NCBI RefSeq assembly: GCF_022810405.1
Contig: NZ_JALGQE010000016.1
Location: forward strand, 1 to 64,000
Origin: Rhodococcus sp. ARC_M5
Lineage (GTDB): Bacteria; Actinomycetota; Actinomycetes; Mycobacteriales; Mycobacteriaceae
DNA length: 64,000 nucleotides
Direction: 5' to 3'
The notes under the pieces were generated by a model. That model saw only the letters and a list, made by a program, of their open reading frames with translations, did not search any database and was not told where the DNA came from. Made by a program: the position numbers and the translations under genes. Below are positions 1 through 7,345 of the stretch, in pieces (the stretch's first letter is position 1; every line of letters starts with the position of its first letter).

Positions 1-121
1 ACCACAACGCACGCTCGGAAATGCTCCGCAAAGCCGTCACCGGGACCCGCCAACCGCTACAGTGATCACCGCTACCGGGTGAGCACTTTCACTGAGCGAG
101 GTTGAGCATTTTCGCTGAGCG
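1..121. mobile_element. End of an insertion sequence, IS21-like (partial)
   Basis: Two near-identical 19-bp direct repeats lie at 80-98 (TGAGCACTTTCACTGAGCG) and 103-121 (TGAGCATTTTCGCTGAGCG), 23 bp apart start to start. Short repeated transposase-binding sites just inside an end are typical of IS21-family elements. Coding similarity of the adjoining leftward gene appears to stop at the outer repeat, so the element probably inserted into that gene. A frame is open from base 3 to a TGA at 60-62 and could be the last residues of a transposase, but it is too short to assign. The rest of the element would lie left of the window. The family assignment is tentative. Confidence 0.5.
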
Positions 122-839
122 CCGTCAGGGGTACGTCCGGCTGTACCAATGCGGAGACCATGAACGCCAGGACGAGTGGCCTGTCCTCTGGCGCGATGCT
201 AATGAGCGCCCACAGGCTGTCAAGGTTGCCATCTGTGGTCGGCGGAGAGTATTGGCCGGTCAAGGCTGTCCTACGGAACAGCACCGGCACATTTTCGCGA
301 GTCAGTGACCACTCGCCTGCCTGGATAACGATGACCGACTCGTCGATATCACCCAGGTCGATGTAAACCGCGTCGTTGTATTCAGCAGTCCGAAGGTACG
401 CGTTCACCACGGGCCCGTCAGTTGCGATGCCTTCGAGGGTTGCTACAGCGTCTGTGAGTGCTGACGACGAGGCGATCTTGCTTTCGCGTCGATAAAATTC
501 ACGTGCCAGCTCGGCCCGCAGACCGCCCCTGCCGCCTTTGATCGGCCGAATAACATGGCCGGCGGGACCACGTGCGAAAGCCAACCCCTCCGGTGTGCAG
601 CCAAACGTGTAGCGATCGAGCGCAATTCGCATAAGAACTGTCGCCGTCGAACTTGAACGAACCACACCGCGGGACGCGGCGACTGTTTCGCCTGAGTCCC
701 CAGCCGCAGCCGCAGGATGGACAGCAGGCTCAGGCCATTCCGAGTAGACGAAGATCGAACCCAATTGCTGATCTTGGGTCGTCCTTTGTGCCGCGTCGTC
801 AGCGGTGCCCTGCTTATTCGGAGCCAAGACGATCACCAC
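72..839 (-). pseudogene. Element replication ATP-binding protein, truncated by IS end
   Basis: The protein starts at a GTG at 839 and reads 255 residues. The part up to about residue 239 resembles, from memory of the family, the N-terminal half of ATP-binding proteins found in actinobacterial integrative elements and phages. Features include a YTFGCTPEGLAFARG stretch, GGRGGLRAELAREF, and a block ending EDRPLVLAFMVSALVQPDVPLTAL. In such proteins that last block runs straight into a P-loop ATPase domain. Here the frame enters the IS repeats and stops, so no Walker A motif is present. The gene overlaps the upstream small gene by 26 bp, as expected for coupled element genes. It is probably non-functional. 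The family call is by motif recognition only. Confidence 0.55.
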
Positions 840-1107
840 CGTGGTAAGAGCGTTGCCGAGTACGACGCCAGACGTTGGCGGGCGCTAGGGGCGAACTTGG
901 CCGTCTCGCTGGACCGTATCCTGCGCGCACGATCAGACCACGATGGCGGGCCTCTCCGATCAATCGAGCAGATTCATAGCTGTGATCGGGATGAGGAAGA
1001 TCTCCCGCAATTTCAGCAAGGACAAAGCACCGGTTTCTTGGCAGCCTTTGTATGAGCGCAAGTCCGGCAAGGATGTAGGGCGAGAGTTCTCGCCTATGCT
1101 TGTTCAT
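814..1107 (-). CDS. Small winged-helix-like element protein
   Basis: This is a 97-residue protein with no firm family. The ATG at 1107 is preceded by a good ribosome site (AGGAAGG, 6 nt upstream), which rejects the longer frame starting at 1167. The sequence begins MNKHRRELSPYILAGLALIQRL and continues with alternating helical segments and a basic C-terminus. This fits a small DNA-binding helper located between the excisionase-like gene and the replication ATPase in integrative elements. It overlaps the next gene (start 839) by 26 bp. The DNA-binding role is inference from size, charge and position. Confidence 0.5.
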   Translation of the reverse strand: MNKHRRELSPYILAGLALIQRLPRNRCFVLAEIAGDLPHPDHSYESARLIGEARHRGLIVRAGYGPARRPSSPLAPANVWRRTRQRSYHGGDRLGSE

Positions 1108-1228
1108 GGTGACCTTCCTGTCGGTAGGGAACCGGGCCCCCGCGTGGTCTCGCTGCTCGAACAGCAAGGCGGGGGCATTTCCGGTTTAGGGGTACTGAGC
1201 AGCTAATAGGACCTCAACCACTCAGTTC

Positions 1229-1432
1229 CTAACTGTGCTGATCCGTGCGGCAAAAGCGGTTGCGCTCGACCCAGCCGTTAACGTCCTCCCAGCGATACAT
1301 GACTTTTCGATTCCCAGCTCTTACGAAGTCGGGACCGTTTCCTCGGTGTCTCATCTGCGCCATGCCCGCGACAGTGGTGCCGATGAAGTCAGCAACCTCA
1401 CGCGGCGTAGCAAGTCTTGAACCTATGTCCAT
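1229..1432 (-). CDS. Excisionase-like HTH protein (AlpA/MerR type)
   Basis: This 67-residue protein carries the pattern LATPREVADFIGTTVAGMAQMRHRGNGPDFVRAGNRKVMYRWEDVNGWVERNR. That is the standard helix-turn-helix plus wing of MerR/AlpA-type excisionases, with the usual GPxFVxxGxRxxxYxxxDVxxW core. Excisionases bind attachment-site arms and direct the integrase to excise the element. The ATG at 1432 has a GGAG site 6 nt upstream. It is transcribed away from the repressor gene at 1526 across an intergenic operator and is the first of three leftward element genes. The excision role is inferred from fold and position. Confidence 0.8.
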   Translation of the reverse strand: MDIGSRLATPREVADFIGTTVAGMAQMRHRGNGPDFVRAGNRKVMYRWEDVNGWVERNRFCRTDQHS

Positions 1433-1490
1433 TTCGTCTCCTCATGCTTCGTCATTCGACGATGCTTGATACTGCGCTTCTAGTCATGAG

Positions 1491-1525
1491 TTGTCAACCT
1501 ACGTCGAACGACGTAGCCTGCTGTT
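1491..1525 (+). promoter_or_regulatory. Operator palindrome overlapping leaderless repressor promoter
   Basis: TTGTCA (1491-1496) and TAGCCT (1514-1519) form a -35/-10 pair with a 17-bp spacer. The repressor ATG follows the -10 after 6 nt, so the message is probably leaderless. A perfect inverted repeat CTACGTCG-AA-CGACGTAG (1499-1516) covers the spacer and most of the -10, so a bound repressor would block RNA polymerase. On the other strand the -35 region reads TTGACA, which could serve the divergent excisionase gene. A weaker repeat, TCGTC-ATTC-GACGA, lies at about 1449-1462. Confidence 0.65.
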
Positions 1526-2206
1526 ATGAGCAGTAAACAGTCTGCGCTCTCGCGGCTAATCGGCCTAAACGCCAAAGGGTTTCGCCTGTCAGCAGGTGTG
1601 ACTCTCGACGAATTTGCGCTGTCGGCACGGCGGGTAGGGCTCCCTTGGACGGAGTCTCGGGTCGCCGATTTCGAGTCTGGTCGAGCCTCCCCCTCAGTAC
1701 CCACACTCATCGCGGTTTGCCTAGCGCTGTCTGAGGCGGGTTGCCACGACGTGACCGTAGCGGCTCTGTTGTCGACGACCGAGAGTGTCGATATCAACGA
1801 CTCCTTGACTGTCAGCGGGACTGAACTAGCAGGCTGGTTCTCCGGCAAGTCGATTGAGCGATTTCCAGAAGCCTCCCTACAGATACGGCGTGACCTAACG
1901 ATCCCCGTCAAGAAGGAAGGCACGGTTCGAGCGGTACGAGTCAAGCGAGAGGCGACAATGCGGGAGTTATCTACCGCAGCCGCCATCTTGGCCGTATCAG
2001 GAAGCGCCGAAGAGCGCGTCCGCAAACGTCTTGGGCTTTCCAAGCGCGGTCTCGCGGAGCTATGCGCGGTTACGTGGGGACGGAGCTTTGCCGCCGAACG
2101 CGATGCGCGCGCTGGAGAGGGCGCAAACGCGCAATTACGCGGGAGCATCGCGCGCCAACTTCGGGCAGAACTACAAGAAGCCATCGATCGTGGCGACTGT
2201 AAGTAG
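1526..2206 (+). CDS. Element immunity repressor, XRE-type HTH
   Basis: This 226-residue regulator has an N-terminal segment (roughly residues 15-75) in the XRE helix-turn-helix pattern: FRLSAGVTLDEFALSARRVGLPWTESRVADFESGRASPSVPTLIAVCLAL. The middle (about 85-140) probably contains a dimerisation region, and the C-terminus is basic. It lies directly downstream of a perfect palindromic operator that overlaps its own promoter. This is the usual arrangement for a lysogeny-style repressor that autoregulates and controls the divergent excisionase operon. Its last 17 bp overlap the probable start of the integrase gene, so the two are likely translationally coupled. The HTH call is firm; the immunity role is inferred from position. 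Confidence 0.75.
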   Translation: MSSKQSALSRLIGLNAKGFRLSAGVTLDEFALSARRVGLPWTESRVADFESGRASPSVPTLIAVCLALSEAGCHDVTVAALLSTTESVDINDSLTVSGTELAGWFSGKSIERFPEASLQIRRDLTIPVKKEGTVRAVRVKREATMRELSTAAAILAVSGSAEERVRKRLGLSKRGLAELCAVTWGRSFAAERDARAGEGANAQLRGSIARQLRAELQEAIDRGDCK

Positions 2207-3284
2207 CTACGACACTGCGCATGGGACGAGGTATCGCGTTCGTTACCGCACGCCAGATCGCAAGCAGACCGACAAGCGCGGCTTTAAGACCAAACGCGAC
2301 GCCCGGGCGTTCGCCGCGACGGTAGAAGTTGAAAAGATGCGAGGCGAGTACGTGCCTCACAGATTGGGCATCGTTTCAGTGGAGGAAATCAGCGCGGGCT
2401 GGCTCTCTCGCAAACAGGTAGATGTCAAACCGTCCACGTTCAAGTCACTTGACACAGCTTGGCGCGTACACGTGCAACCTCGTTGGGGGACAACGCGGCT
2501 AAATGAGATCGACCTGGACGCGGTGGAGCGCTGGATTGCCGACCTGACCCGCTCGGGCAAAGGCGCAACGGTGGTTATACGGGCTTACGGAGTCCTCGCA
2601 GGGATTCTCGACTCGGCCGTCAAGGCCAAGCGACTCGCAAAGAATCCCGCTCGCGGAGTGGAAAATCTGCCACGAAAGACCAGGAAGTCCCACGTCTACC
2701 TCGACCACGTACAGGTGGACCAACTTGCGGCCGCCGCCGGCAGACATAGGGTGCTGGTCCTGTTGCTGTCGTACTGCGGTTTGCGGTGGGGCGAAGCAAT
2801 CGGACTGCGCGTTCAACATCTCGATCTACTACGCAGGCGTTTGAACGTTGTCGAGAACGCCGTCCAGGTGGACAACCAGATCCACGTCGGTACGCCCAAA
2901 TCTCACAAGACACGGTCGGTTCCCGTTCCACGATTCCTGATCATCGAGTTGGCGCGAGTCTGCGAGGGAAAGTGCCGCGGCGACCTCTTGTTCCCCGGTC
3001 GCGACGGTGACTACCTCCGGCGGTCTGTGTCGTCTACAGGCTGGTTCACACGGGCTGTTTACAAGTCCGGGGTTCCTCGGCTCACCCCTCACGACTTGCG
3101 GCACACTGCCGCAAGCCTTGCTATCAGTGCGGGAGTGAACGTCAAGGCGCTTCAGCGAATGCTCGGCCATGCGTCCGCTGCGATGACGCTTGATGTTTAC
3201 GCCGATCTGTTCGACGACGACCTCGACGCAGTCGCGGAGGCGCTCGATCTGGCGGTATCAGCGCTACTGCACAGCAAGGCCTGA
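2190..3284 (+). CDS. Tyrosine integrase
   Basis: This site-specific recombinase probably inserts the element at tRNA-Ser. It is 364 residues from a GTG at 2190. An open frame reaches upstream to 2031 but lies wholly over the repressor gene, and family N-termini begin near VSSYDTAHGTRYRVRYRT. That N-terminal part is an arm-binding domain, followed by a SAM-like core-binding domain (about 60-150) and the catalytic domain (about 170-345). Visible catalytic residues are R199 (CGLRWGEA), a lysine at 237 or 240, H301 and R304 (HDLRH), H327 (LGHAS) and the nucleophile Y337 (DVYADLF). All are intact, so the enzyme should be active. It follows the repressor with a 17-bp overlap. Confidence 0.92.
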   Translation: MATVSSYDTAHGTRYRVRYRTPDRKQTDKRGFKTKRDARAFAATVEVEKMRGEYVPHRLGIVSVEEISAGWLSRKQVDVKPSTFKSLDTAWRVHVQPRWGTTRLNEIDLDAVERWIADLTRSGKGATVVIRAYGVLAGILDSAVKAKRLAKNPARGVENLPRKTRKSHVYLDHVQVDQLAAAAGRHRVLVLLLSYCGLRWGEAIGLRVQHLDLLRRRLNVVENAVQVDNQIHVGTPKSHKTRSVPVPRFLIIELARVCEGKCRGDLLFPGRDGDYLRRSVSSTGWFTRAVYKSGVPRLTPHDLRHTAASLAISAGVNVKALQRMLGHASAAMTLDVYADLFDDDLDAVAEALDLAVSALLHSKA

Positions 3285-3434
3285 GTAGACCGCAACCCCT
3301 GCGGTCCCGATCCGAATCGACTAGCCGTACGAATGGACCCGCTGTCTGGTTTGTTGCGACACACCGGCCCACTAGCAGGAGATATTCCGGTTTTGTGCAA
3401 GAATATGAGGACGCAACCGGAAGCGAGACACCGT

Positions 3435-4109
3435 ATGACTCAGCCCGTACCTCTGCAGCCGCCAACCGTCATCGGGCCGGATGAAGCAATCAGCTATCTC
3501 GAAAGAATGGACATAAGCCTCACCGACATCACGGAGGCCATCGAAGCGGGAGAGGTCGCAGCCGGGAACGTCACAAACTACTACCCCGTGACAGCTGCAG
3601 GGCTCAGTCGGTGGATGACGGTCGTCGCTCTCCTTCGAGAACGCCTCGCCGACGGTGGTAAGTGGTCGCCGCAGAACCCCCAGAACCGACCCATCTCGAA
3701 ACACACGAACAAGCAGTACACGTTGTCGACAGTGGGCGGAGATGACGTCACGGGTATTGCCGACCATCCTCGCGGCCCAAATGCCGCGCGGAGGAAGGGG
3801 CGTTCAACTGCCGAGGCTGTAAACGGGACCGCGTCGTTGATCACCGTTCAGGCTCTGCGGGGCGATACCGGAGCCTTGGACTCGTCTGCACCGCCGAGCG
3901 GCAACTGGTTCCTGATCTATCACCGCGCAGAGGGGTCCATCAGGCGCGAGATCTCACTACCGTTAGGCTTCGACGAGTCACTTGGCCAGTTCACAGGATG
4001 GCGTGTGCGCGTTATCCTTCCGAGCTGGGAACCGCAGAACATCCCAGGCAAGAAGCCGCTCGACGTAGGAGGTCAGGATGTCGACTTCCGAGTGGTCGAG
4101 GCCGGATAG
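3435..4109 (+). CDS. Unknown protein paired with ImmA/IrrE protease
   Basis: I do not recognise a family. The chosen ATG at 3435 gives 224 residues; ATGs at 3405 and 3333 are alternatives. An N-terminal helical domain (VIGPDEAISYLERMDISLTDITEAIEAGEVAAGNVT) could bind DNA or protein. A low-complexity polar linker (about residues 80-125) follows. The C-terminal domain has alternating strands (NWFLIYHRAEGSIRREISLPLG, GWRVRVILPSW). There are no membrane segments. Its last 32 bp overlap the start of the HTH-metalloprotease gene, so the two are almost certainly co-translated. The pairing suggests the protein may be a substrate or partner of the protease, but this is inference. Confidence 0.6.
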   Translation: MTQPVPLQPPTVIGPDEAISYLERMDISLTDITEAIEAGEVAAGNVTNYYPVTAAGLSRWMTVVALLRERLADGGKWSPQNPQNRPISKHTNKQYTLSTVGGDDVTGIADHPRGPNAARRKGRSTAEAVNGTASLITVQALRGDTGALDSSAPPSGNWFLIYHRAEGSIRREISLPLGFDESLGQFTGWRVRVILPSWEPQNIPGKKPLDVGGQDVDFRVVEAG

Positions 4110-5202
4110 TTCCTATCTCGATCCGGATCGGATCCGTATCGCTCGTGCGCGACGCGGACTCACAAAGACCGAGTTGGCGAGAAAACTCGGCCTCACGCCA
4201 CGCACGATCACTAAGTACGAATCTGGGAGCGCTCCTGCCTCAGCCGCAGCGTCAATAGCTGAATCGCTAGATTTTCCGGTTGAGTACTTCGGCCGGGGAG
4301 GCGCACCCAGCTTAGAGTCGTCTGAGGTCAGGTTTCGTGCTGCTCGGCGTGCGACCGCACGCGAGCGCGAGGCAGCCGTTTCGGCCGGCATCTCTGGTGT
4401 CGAGATAGACAGATGGATTTCTTCTCGTTTTGTCCTGCCCGAAGTCGACCTACCGTCCTTCGCGGGAGAGGATCCGCGAATGGCTGCGCGCCTCCTGCGG
4501 GGTATGTGGGGATTGGGTACGAAGCCTCTGCCAAACCTGGTCCAGTTGTGTGAGTCACGCGGCGTGAGGGTCTATAGCCTGCCCCCCTTCGCCGACGCAG
4601 TGGACGCGTACTCGGTCTGGCGCGGTACTTATCCGTACGTATTCCTCGCTAGACGCAAGACACCAGAAAGAATCCGGTTTGACCTGGCACACGAACTCGG
4701 ACATCTTGTGCTGCACAGCGCCGAATCAGAGGAGACGACCGCCCAGGAACGCGAGGCCGACGCTTTCGCATCTGAGTTCTTGATGCCGGCCGCGAGCATC
4801 CTTGAATACCTACGGCAGAACCCTTCCGTTGACGATGTCATCGAGACTCGCAGTCAGTTCAAGGTGTCGGCGATGGCACTTGCGTTCGCAGCTCACAGAG
4901 CAGGCCGAATGTCCGAGTGGGCCTACCGCCACTGCTGCATCGAACTGTCTCAGCGCGGGTTCCGCAAGGATGAGCCCGGCGGAATGCCGACCTACGAGAT
5001 CTCGCGCGTCTTCACGCAGATACTCGATCGCTATAGGTCGAGCAGCATCACGGCGCGAACAATCGCCAACGATCTCCACCTGCCCATCAGCGACGTTCAC
5101 GCCCTGACCTTCGGCGTGGAACTCCGGACAGCCCAGGAGACAGAGGTACTGAGCGATTCCGAGCGTGAAGTTCCGACCGAACGGCACCTACGCGTCGTCT
5201 AG
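4078..5202 (+). CDS. XRE HTH - ImmA/IrrE metalloprotease fusion
   Basis: This 374-residue protein has an N-terminal XRE helix-turn-helix (about residues 17-70: RIRIARARRGLTKTELARKLG, TPRTITKYESG). The DUF955/ImmA-IrrE zinc peptidase domain follows, with the HExxH site H205-E206-L-G-H209 and a downstream EREADAFASEFLMP motif supplying the third ligand region. ImmA of ICEBs1 and IrrE/PprI of Deinococcus cleave repressors in response to signals, and HTH-peptidase fusions are common on phages and integrative elements. It may relieve the element repressor or act as an antitoxin-like regulator of the overlapping upstream gene. It is the last gene before the attachment region. Confidence 0.88.
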   Translation: MSTSEWSRPDSSYLDPDRIRIARARRGLTKTELARKLGLTPRTITKYESGSAPASAAASIAESLDFPVEYFGRGGAPSLESSEVRFRAARRATAREREAAVSAGISGVEIDRWISSRFVLPEVDLPSFAGEDPRMAARLLRGMWGLGTKPLPNLVQLCESRGVRVYSLPPFADAVDAYSVWRGTYPYVFLARRKTPERIRFDLAHELGHLVLHSAESEETTAQEREADAFASEFLMPAASILEYLRQNPSVDDVIETRSQFKVSAMALAFAAHRAGRMSEWAYRHCCIELSQRGFRKDEPGGMPTYEISRVFTQILDRYRSSSITARTIANDLHLPISDVHALTFGVELRTAQETEVLSDSEREVPTERHLRVV

Positions 5203-5457
5203 TTACTGCTGTGCGCCGTCGAGGCGGGTTGATCGATTCCCCGGTTCGTCCATGCTTTGTTGCAGATCGGTGCGCAATTCCCGCTGAGTCTGTCGCATTA
5301 GCCGGAGACCCGGCAGGCTGGCCGGTCGCTGGTTCCTGACTCGCTTTACTGGGGCGCTTGTGGGCAAGGTGTGGGCAACCCGGGCGTTGTTAGCCACCAT
5401 AACCACAAAGAAAAAGCCCTGACCTGCACCGTTCGGTGAGATCAGGGCCTTGCTAGG
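5203..5457. other. Presumed attachment-site region of the integrated element
   Basis: This stretch joins the last element gene to the tRNA-Ser 3' end and holds no convincing gene. The integrase, the element genes and a tRNA whose 3' end faces them suggest attR/attL lies at about 5411-5500. The matching direct repeat of the tRNA 3' end should lie at the other end of the element, left of the window, so it cannot be confirmed here. A 67-codon leftward frame fills most of the stretch but has no coding features. Confidence 0.5.
5411..5448 (-). terminator. Intrinsic terminator of tRNA-Ser
   Basis: Read leftward, the arms GCCCTGA (rc of 5442-5448) and TCAGGGC (rc of 5416-5422) form a stem around a loop that itself contains the short pair CACCG/CGGTG. 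The 3' arm is followed by five T residues (rc of 5411-5415). This is a classic rho-independent terminator 10 nt beyond the tRNA CCA end. Confidence 0.8.
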
Positions 5458-5547
5458 TGGCGGAAGCGGAGGGATTTGAACCCCCGGACGCTTTTACACG
5501 TCTCTCGCTTTCAAGGCGAGTGCATTGGGCCGCTCTGCCACGCTTCC
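5458..5547 (-). tRNA. tRNA-Ser (anticodon TGA)
   Basis: On the minus strand the acceptor stem GGAAGCG (5547-5541) pairs with CGCTTCC, followed by discriminator G and an encoded CCA (rc of 5458-5460). The anticodon loop reads CTTGAAA, giving TGA. The TPsiC arm contains GGTTCAAATCC, and a long variable arm typical of serine tRNAs is present. The 3' end faces the integrated element, making it the likely integration target, and the tRNA remains intact. Confidence 0.95.
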
Positions 5548-5606
5548 GTGTGCGATCTTAAACGGCCCGGCGGCCCGAGACCCAATCGCCCCTCATAGCC
5601 CGCCCC

Positions 5607-6119
5607 TCATCGTAGCGGTGTCGAGCCGGAGGCGTCCATCGCGGCGTCGACCTTCTCGAAGATGTCACCCAGCACCTCGAGTTCGTGGGGCGAGAGGATG
5701 TCCAGGAGGTGCCGACGTACGCCGCGGACGTGGGTGGGTGCCGCCTCCGCAAGTCGCCGACGGCCTTCCTCGGTGATCACCGCGAGCACGCCCCTGCCGT
5801 CGTTGACGCAGGTGCTGCGAGTCACCATGTCCTGCAGTTCCATGCGCCTGATCTGATGCGTCAGGCGACTTCTCGAGGACAGGACACCGTCGGCCAGCTC
5901 GCTCATTCTGATGGAGCCGTCGTCCGATTCCGACAGCATCACCAGAATGCGGTATTCCGCCATCGACAGATCGTGGCCGTCGTGCAGCTCCCTGTTCAAC
6001 ACCCCCATCAATCGTTGCCCGCCGTCCATGTAGGCGCGCCATGCTGTCATTTCCGCAGTATCGAGCCACTGCGGGTCCCCCCCGGGACCAATGGCTGGTT
6101 CGGCCGTCACGCGTGTCAT
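5607..6119 (-). CDS. MarR-family transcription regulator
   Basis: This 170-residue winged-helix repressor starts at the ATG at 6119 (MTRVTAEP); the longer frame upstream overlaps the divergent gene and is not used. The core pattern is clear: LSMAEYRILVMLSESDDGSIRMSELADGVLSSRSRLTHQIRRMELQDMVTRSTCVNDGRGVLAVITEEGRRRLAEAAPTH. It contains the recognition helix SSRSRLTHQIRRME and the wing with the DGRG turn. A helix bundle for dimerisation closes the protein. It is divergent from the aldo-keto reductase gene, 77 bp away, and the shared spacer contains the short repeat CTAC...GTAG (about 6134-6147). Control of itself and the reductase is plausible. The effector is unknown. Confidence 0.9.
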   Translation of the reverse strand: MTRVTAEPAIGPGGDPQWLDTAEMTAWRAYMDGGQRLMGVLNRELHDGHDLSMAEYRILVMLSESDDGSIRMSELADGVLSSRSRLTHQIRRMELQDMVTRSTCVNDGRGVLAVITEEGRRRLAEAAPTHVRGVRRHLLDILSPHELEVLGDIFEKVDAAMDASGSTPLR

Positions 6120-6184
6120 CTTAGGCAGGAAATCTACCCACGAGTAGGTTGCCGTGGTTCGGGGCCCTGTTCGGCACCGCGCCT

Positions 6185-6196
6185 TAGGGTCGAGGT
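6185..6196 (+). promoter_or_regulatory. Probable leaderless -10 box of the aldo-keto reductase
   Basis: TAGGGT at 6185-6190 fits the actinobacterial -10 TANNNT and ends 6 nt before the ATG at 6197, which would place transcription start at or next to the start codon. No clear -35 is seen. GAGGT touches the ATG and is too close to act as a normal ribosome site. Confidence 0.45.
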
Positions 6197-7231
6197 ATGA
6201 CAGACCCCAACATCGACCCGCCGTACGTTGCCGCTGCCGACAGGTACGAGTCCATGCTTTTTCGGCAAGTGGGCTCCCGCGGGCCGAAGCTGCCGGCGAT
6301 CTCGTTGGGGCTGTGGCACAACTTCGGTGACGACGTACCGCTGATGAACCAGCGCGCGATCCTGCGTCGCGCATTCGATCTCGGGATCACGCACTTCGAC
6401 CTGGCCAACAACTACGGCCCGCCGTACGGCAGTGCGGAGAAGAACTTCGGCCGCATCTTCTCGGAGGACTTCGCCGGATACCGCGACGAGCTGATCATCT
6501 CGAGCAAGGCAGGCTGGGACATGTGGCCCGGCCCGTACGGTTTCGGCGGTTCCCGCAAGTACCTGCTGTCCTCGCTCGACCAATCGTTGACGCGCATGCG
6601 ACTCGACCACGTGGACATCTTCTACAGCCACCGCCCCGACCACGACACCCCCATCGAAGAGACTGCAGGCGCTCTGATCAGCGCGGTTCAGCAGGGCAAG
6701 GCCCTGTACGCGGGCATCAGCTCCTACAAACCCGAGGGGACTCAGAAGATGGCGGACCTGCTCGCCGACGCGGGTGTTCCCCTCCTGATCCACCAGCCCA
6801 GCTACTCGATGGTCAATCGCTGGATCGAGCCCGAACTACTCGGCACCCTCGACGCAGTGGGCGCGGGCGTCATCGCGTTCTCACCTCTGGCCCAGGGCAT
6901 GCTCACCGACAGGTACCTCGACGGTATTCCTGCGGATTCACGAGCAGCACAGGGTAAGTCGTTGAACCCGGACTGGCTCACCGACGACCACATCGGACAC
7001 CTTCGGGCGTTGAACGACATAGCCTCGACCCGCGGCCAATCCCTTGCCCAACTCGCCCTGAGCTGGGCCCTGCGCGACCCGCGGGTGACCTCGGTACTGA
7101 TCGGCGCATCGAGCGTCGAACAGCTGGAGAACAACGTGGCGGCGCTGGACAATCTCGACTTCACCGACGCCGAGCTCACGCAGATCGACCAGCACGCCGA
7201 GGACTTCGGAATCAACCTCTGGGACCTGTAG
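6197..7231 (+). CDS. Aldo-keto reductase, YghZ/L-glyceraldehyde-3-phosphate reductase type
   Basis: This 344-residue TIM-barrel NADPH-dependent reductase has the catalytic tetrad visible as D and Y in THFDLANNYGPPYGSAE, K in IISSKAGWDMWPGPYG and H in IFYSHRPDHDTP. The insert GPYGFGGSRKYLLSSLDQSL and the C-terminal cofactor segment SVLIGASSVEQLENNVAAL are typical of the AKR14 group (E. coli YghZ), which reduces L-glyceraldehyde 3-phosphate and related aldehydes such as methylglyoxal. It is expressed divergently from a MarR gene, suggesting induction by a small electrophile or aromatic compound. The exact substrate is not determined by sequence. Confidence 0.88.
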   Translation: MTDPNIDPPYVAAADRYESMLFRQVGSRGPKLPAISLGLWHNFGDDVPLMNQRAILRRAFDLGITHFDLANNYGPPYGSAEKNFGRIFSEDFAGYRDELIISSKAGWDMWPGPYGFGGSRKYLLSSLDQSLTRMRLDHVDIFYSHRPDHDTPIEETAGALISAVQQGKALYAGISSYKPEGTQKMADLLADAGVPLLIHQPSYSMVNRWIEPELLGTLDAVGAGVIAFSPLAQGMLTDRYLDGIPADSRAAQGKSLNPDWLTDDHIGHLRALNDIASTRGQSLAQLALSWALRDPRVTSVLIGASSVEQLENNVAALDNLDFTDAELTQIDQHAEDFGINLWDL

Positions 7232-7244
7232 GAGTGCCTGCGGT

Positions 7245-7321
7245 AGTGGTGCGACTCTGCCTGCGGGTCGTTCCGCAGGCTCCACTCCCGGGTGCTCCAG
7301 AGGGCACTTAACCGCACCACT
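7245..7321 (+). terminator. Nested inverted repeats after the aldo-keto reductase
   Basis: An inner stem GCCTGCGG-GTCGTT-CCGCAGGC (7259-7280) is perfect over 8 bp. An outer pair AGTGGTGCG (7245-7253) and CGCACCACT (7313-7321) is perfect over 9 bp. There is no U-tract. It probably folds into a terminator or an mRNA-stabilising structure between the two rightward genes. Confidence 0.5.
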
Positions 7322-7345
7322 GCGCCGGAGGCGCACTATGGAGAC

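Noticed and set aside
5203-5406. 67-codon leftward frame between the ImmA gene and the tRNA
   Set aside because: No ribosome site, no family features, and it fills the presumed attachment region.
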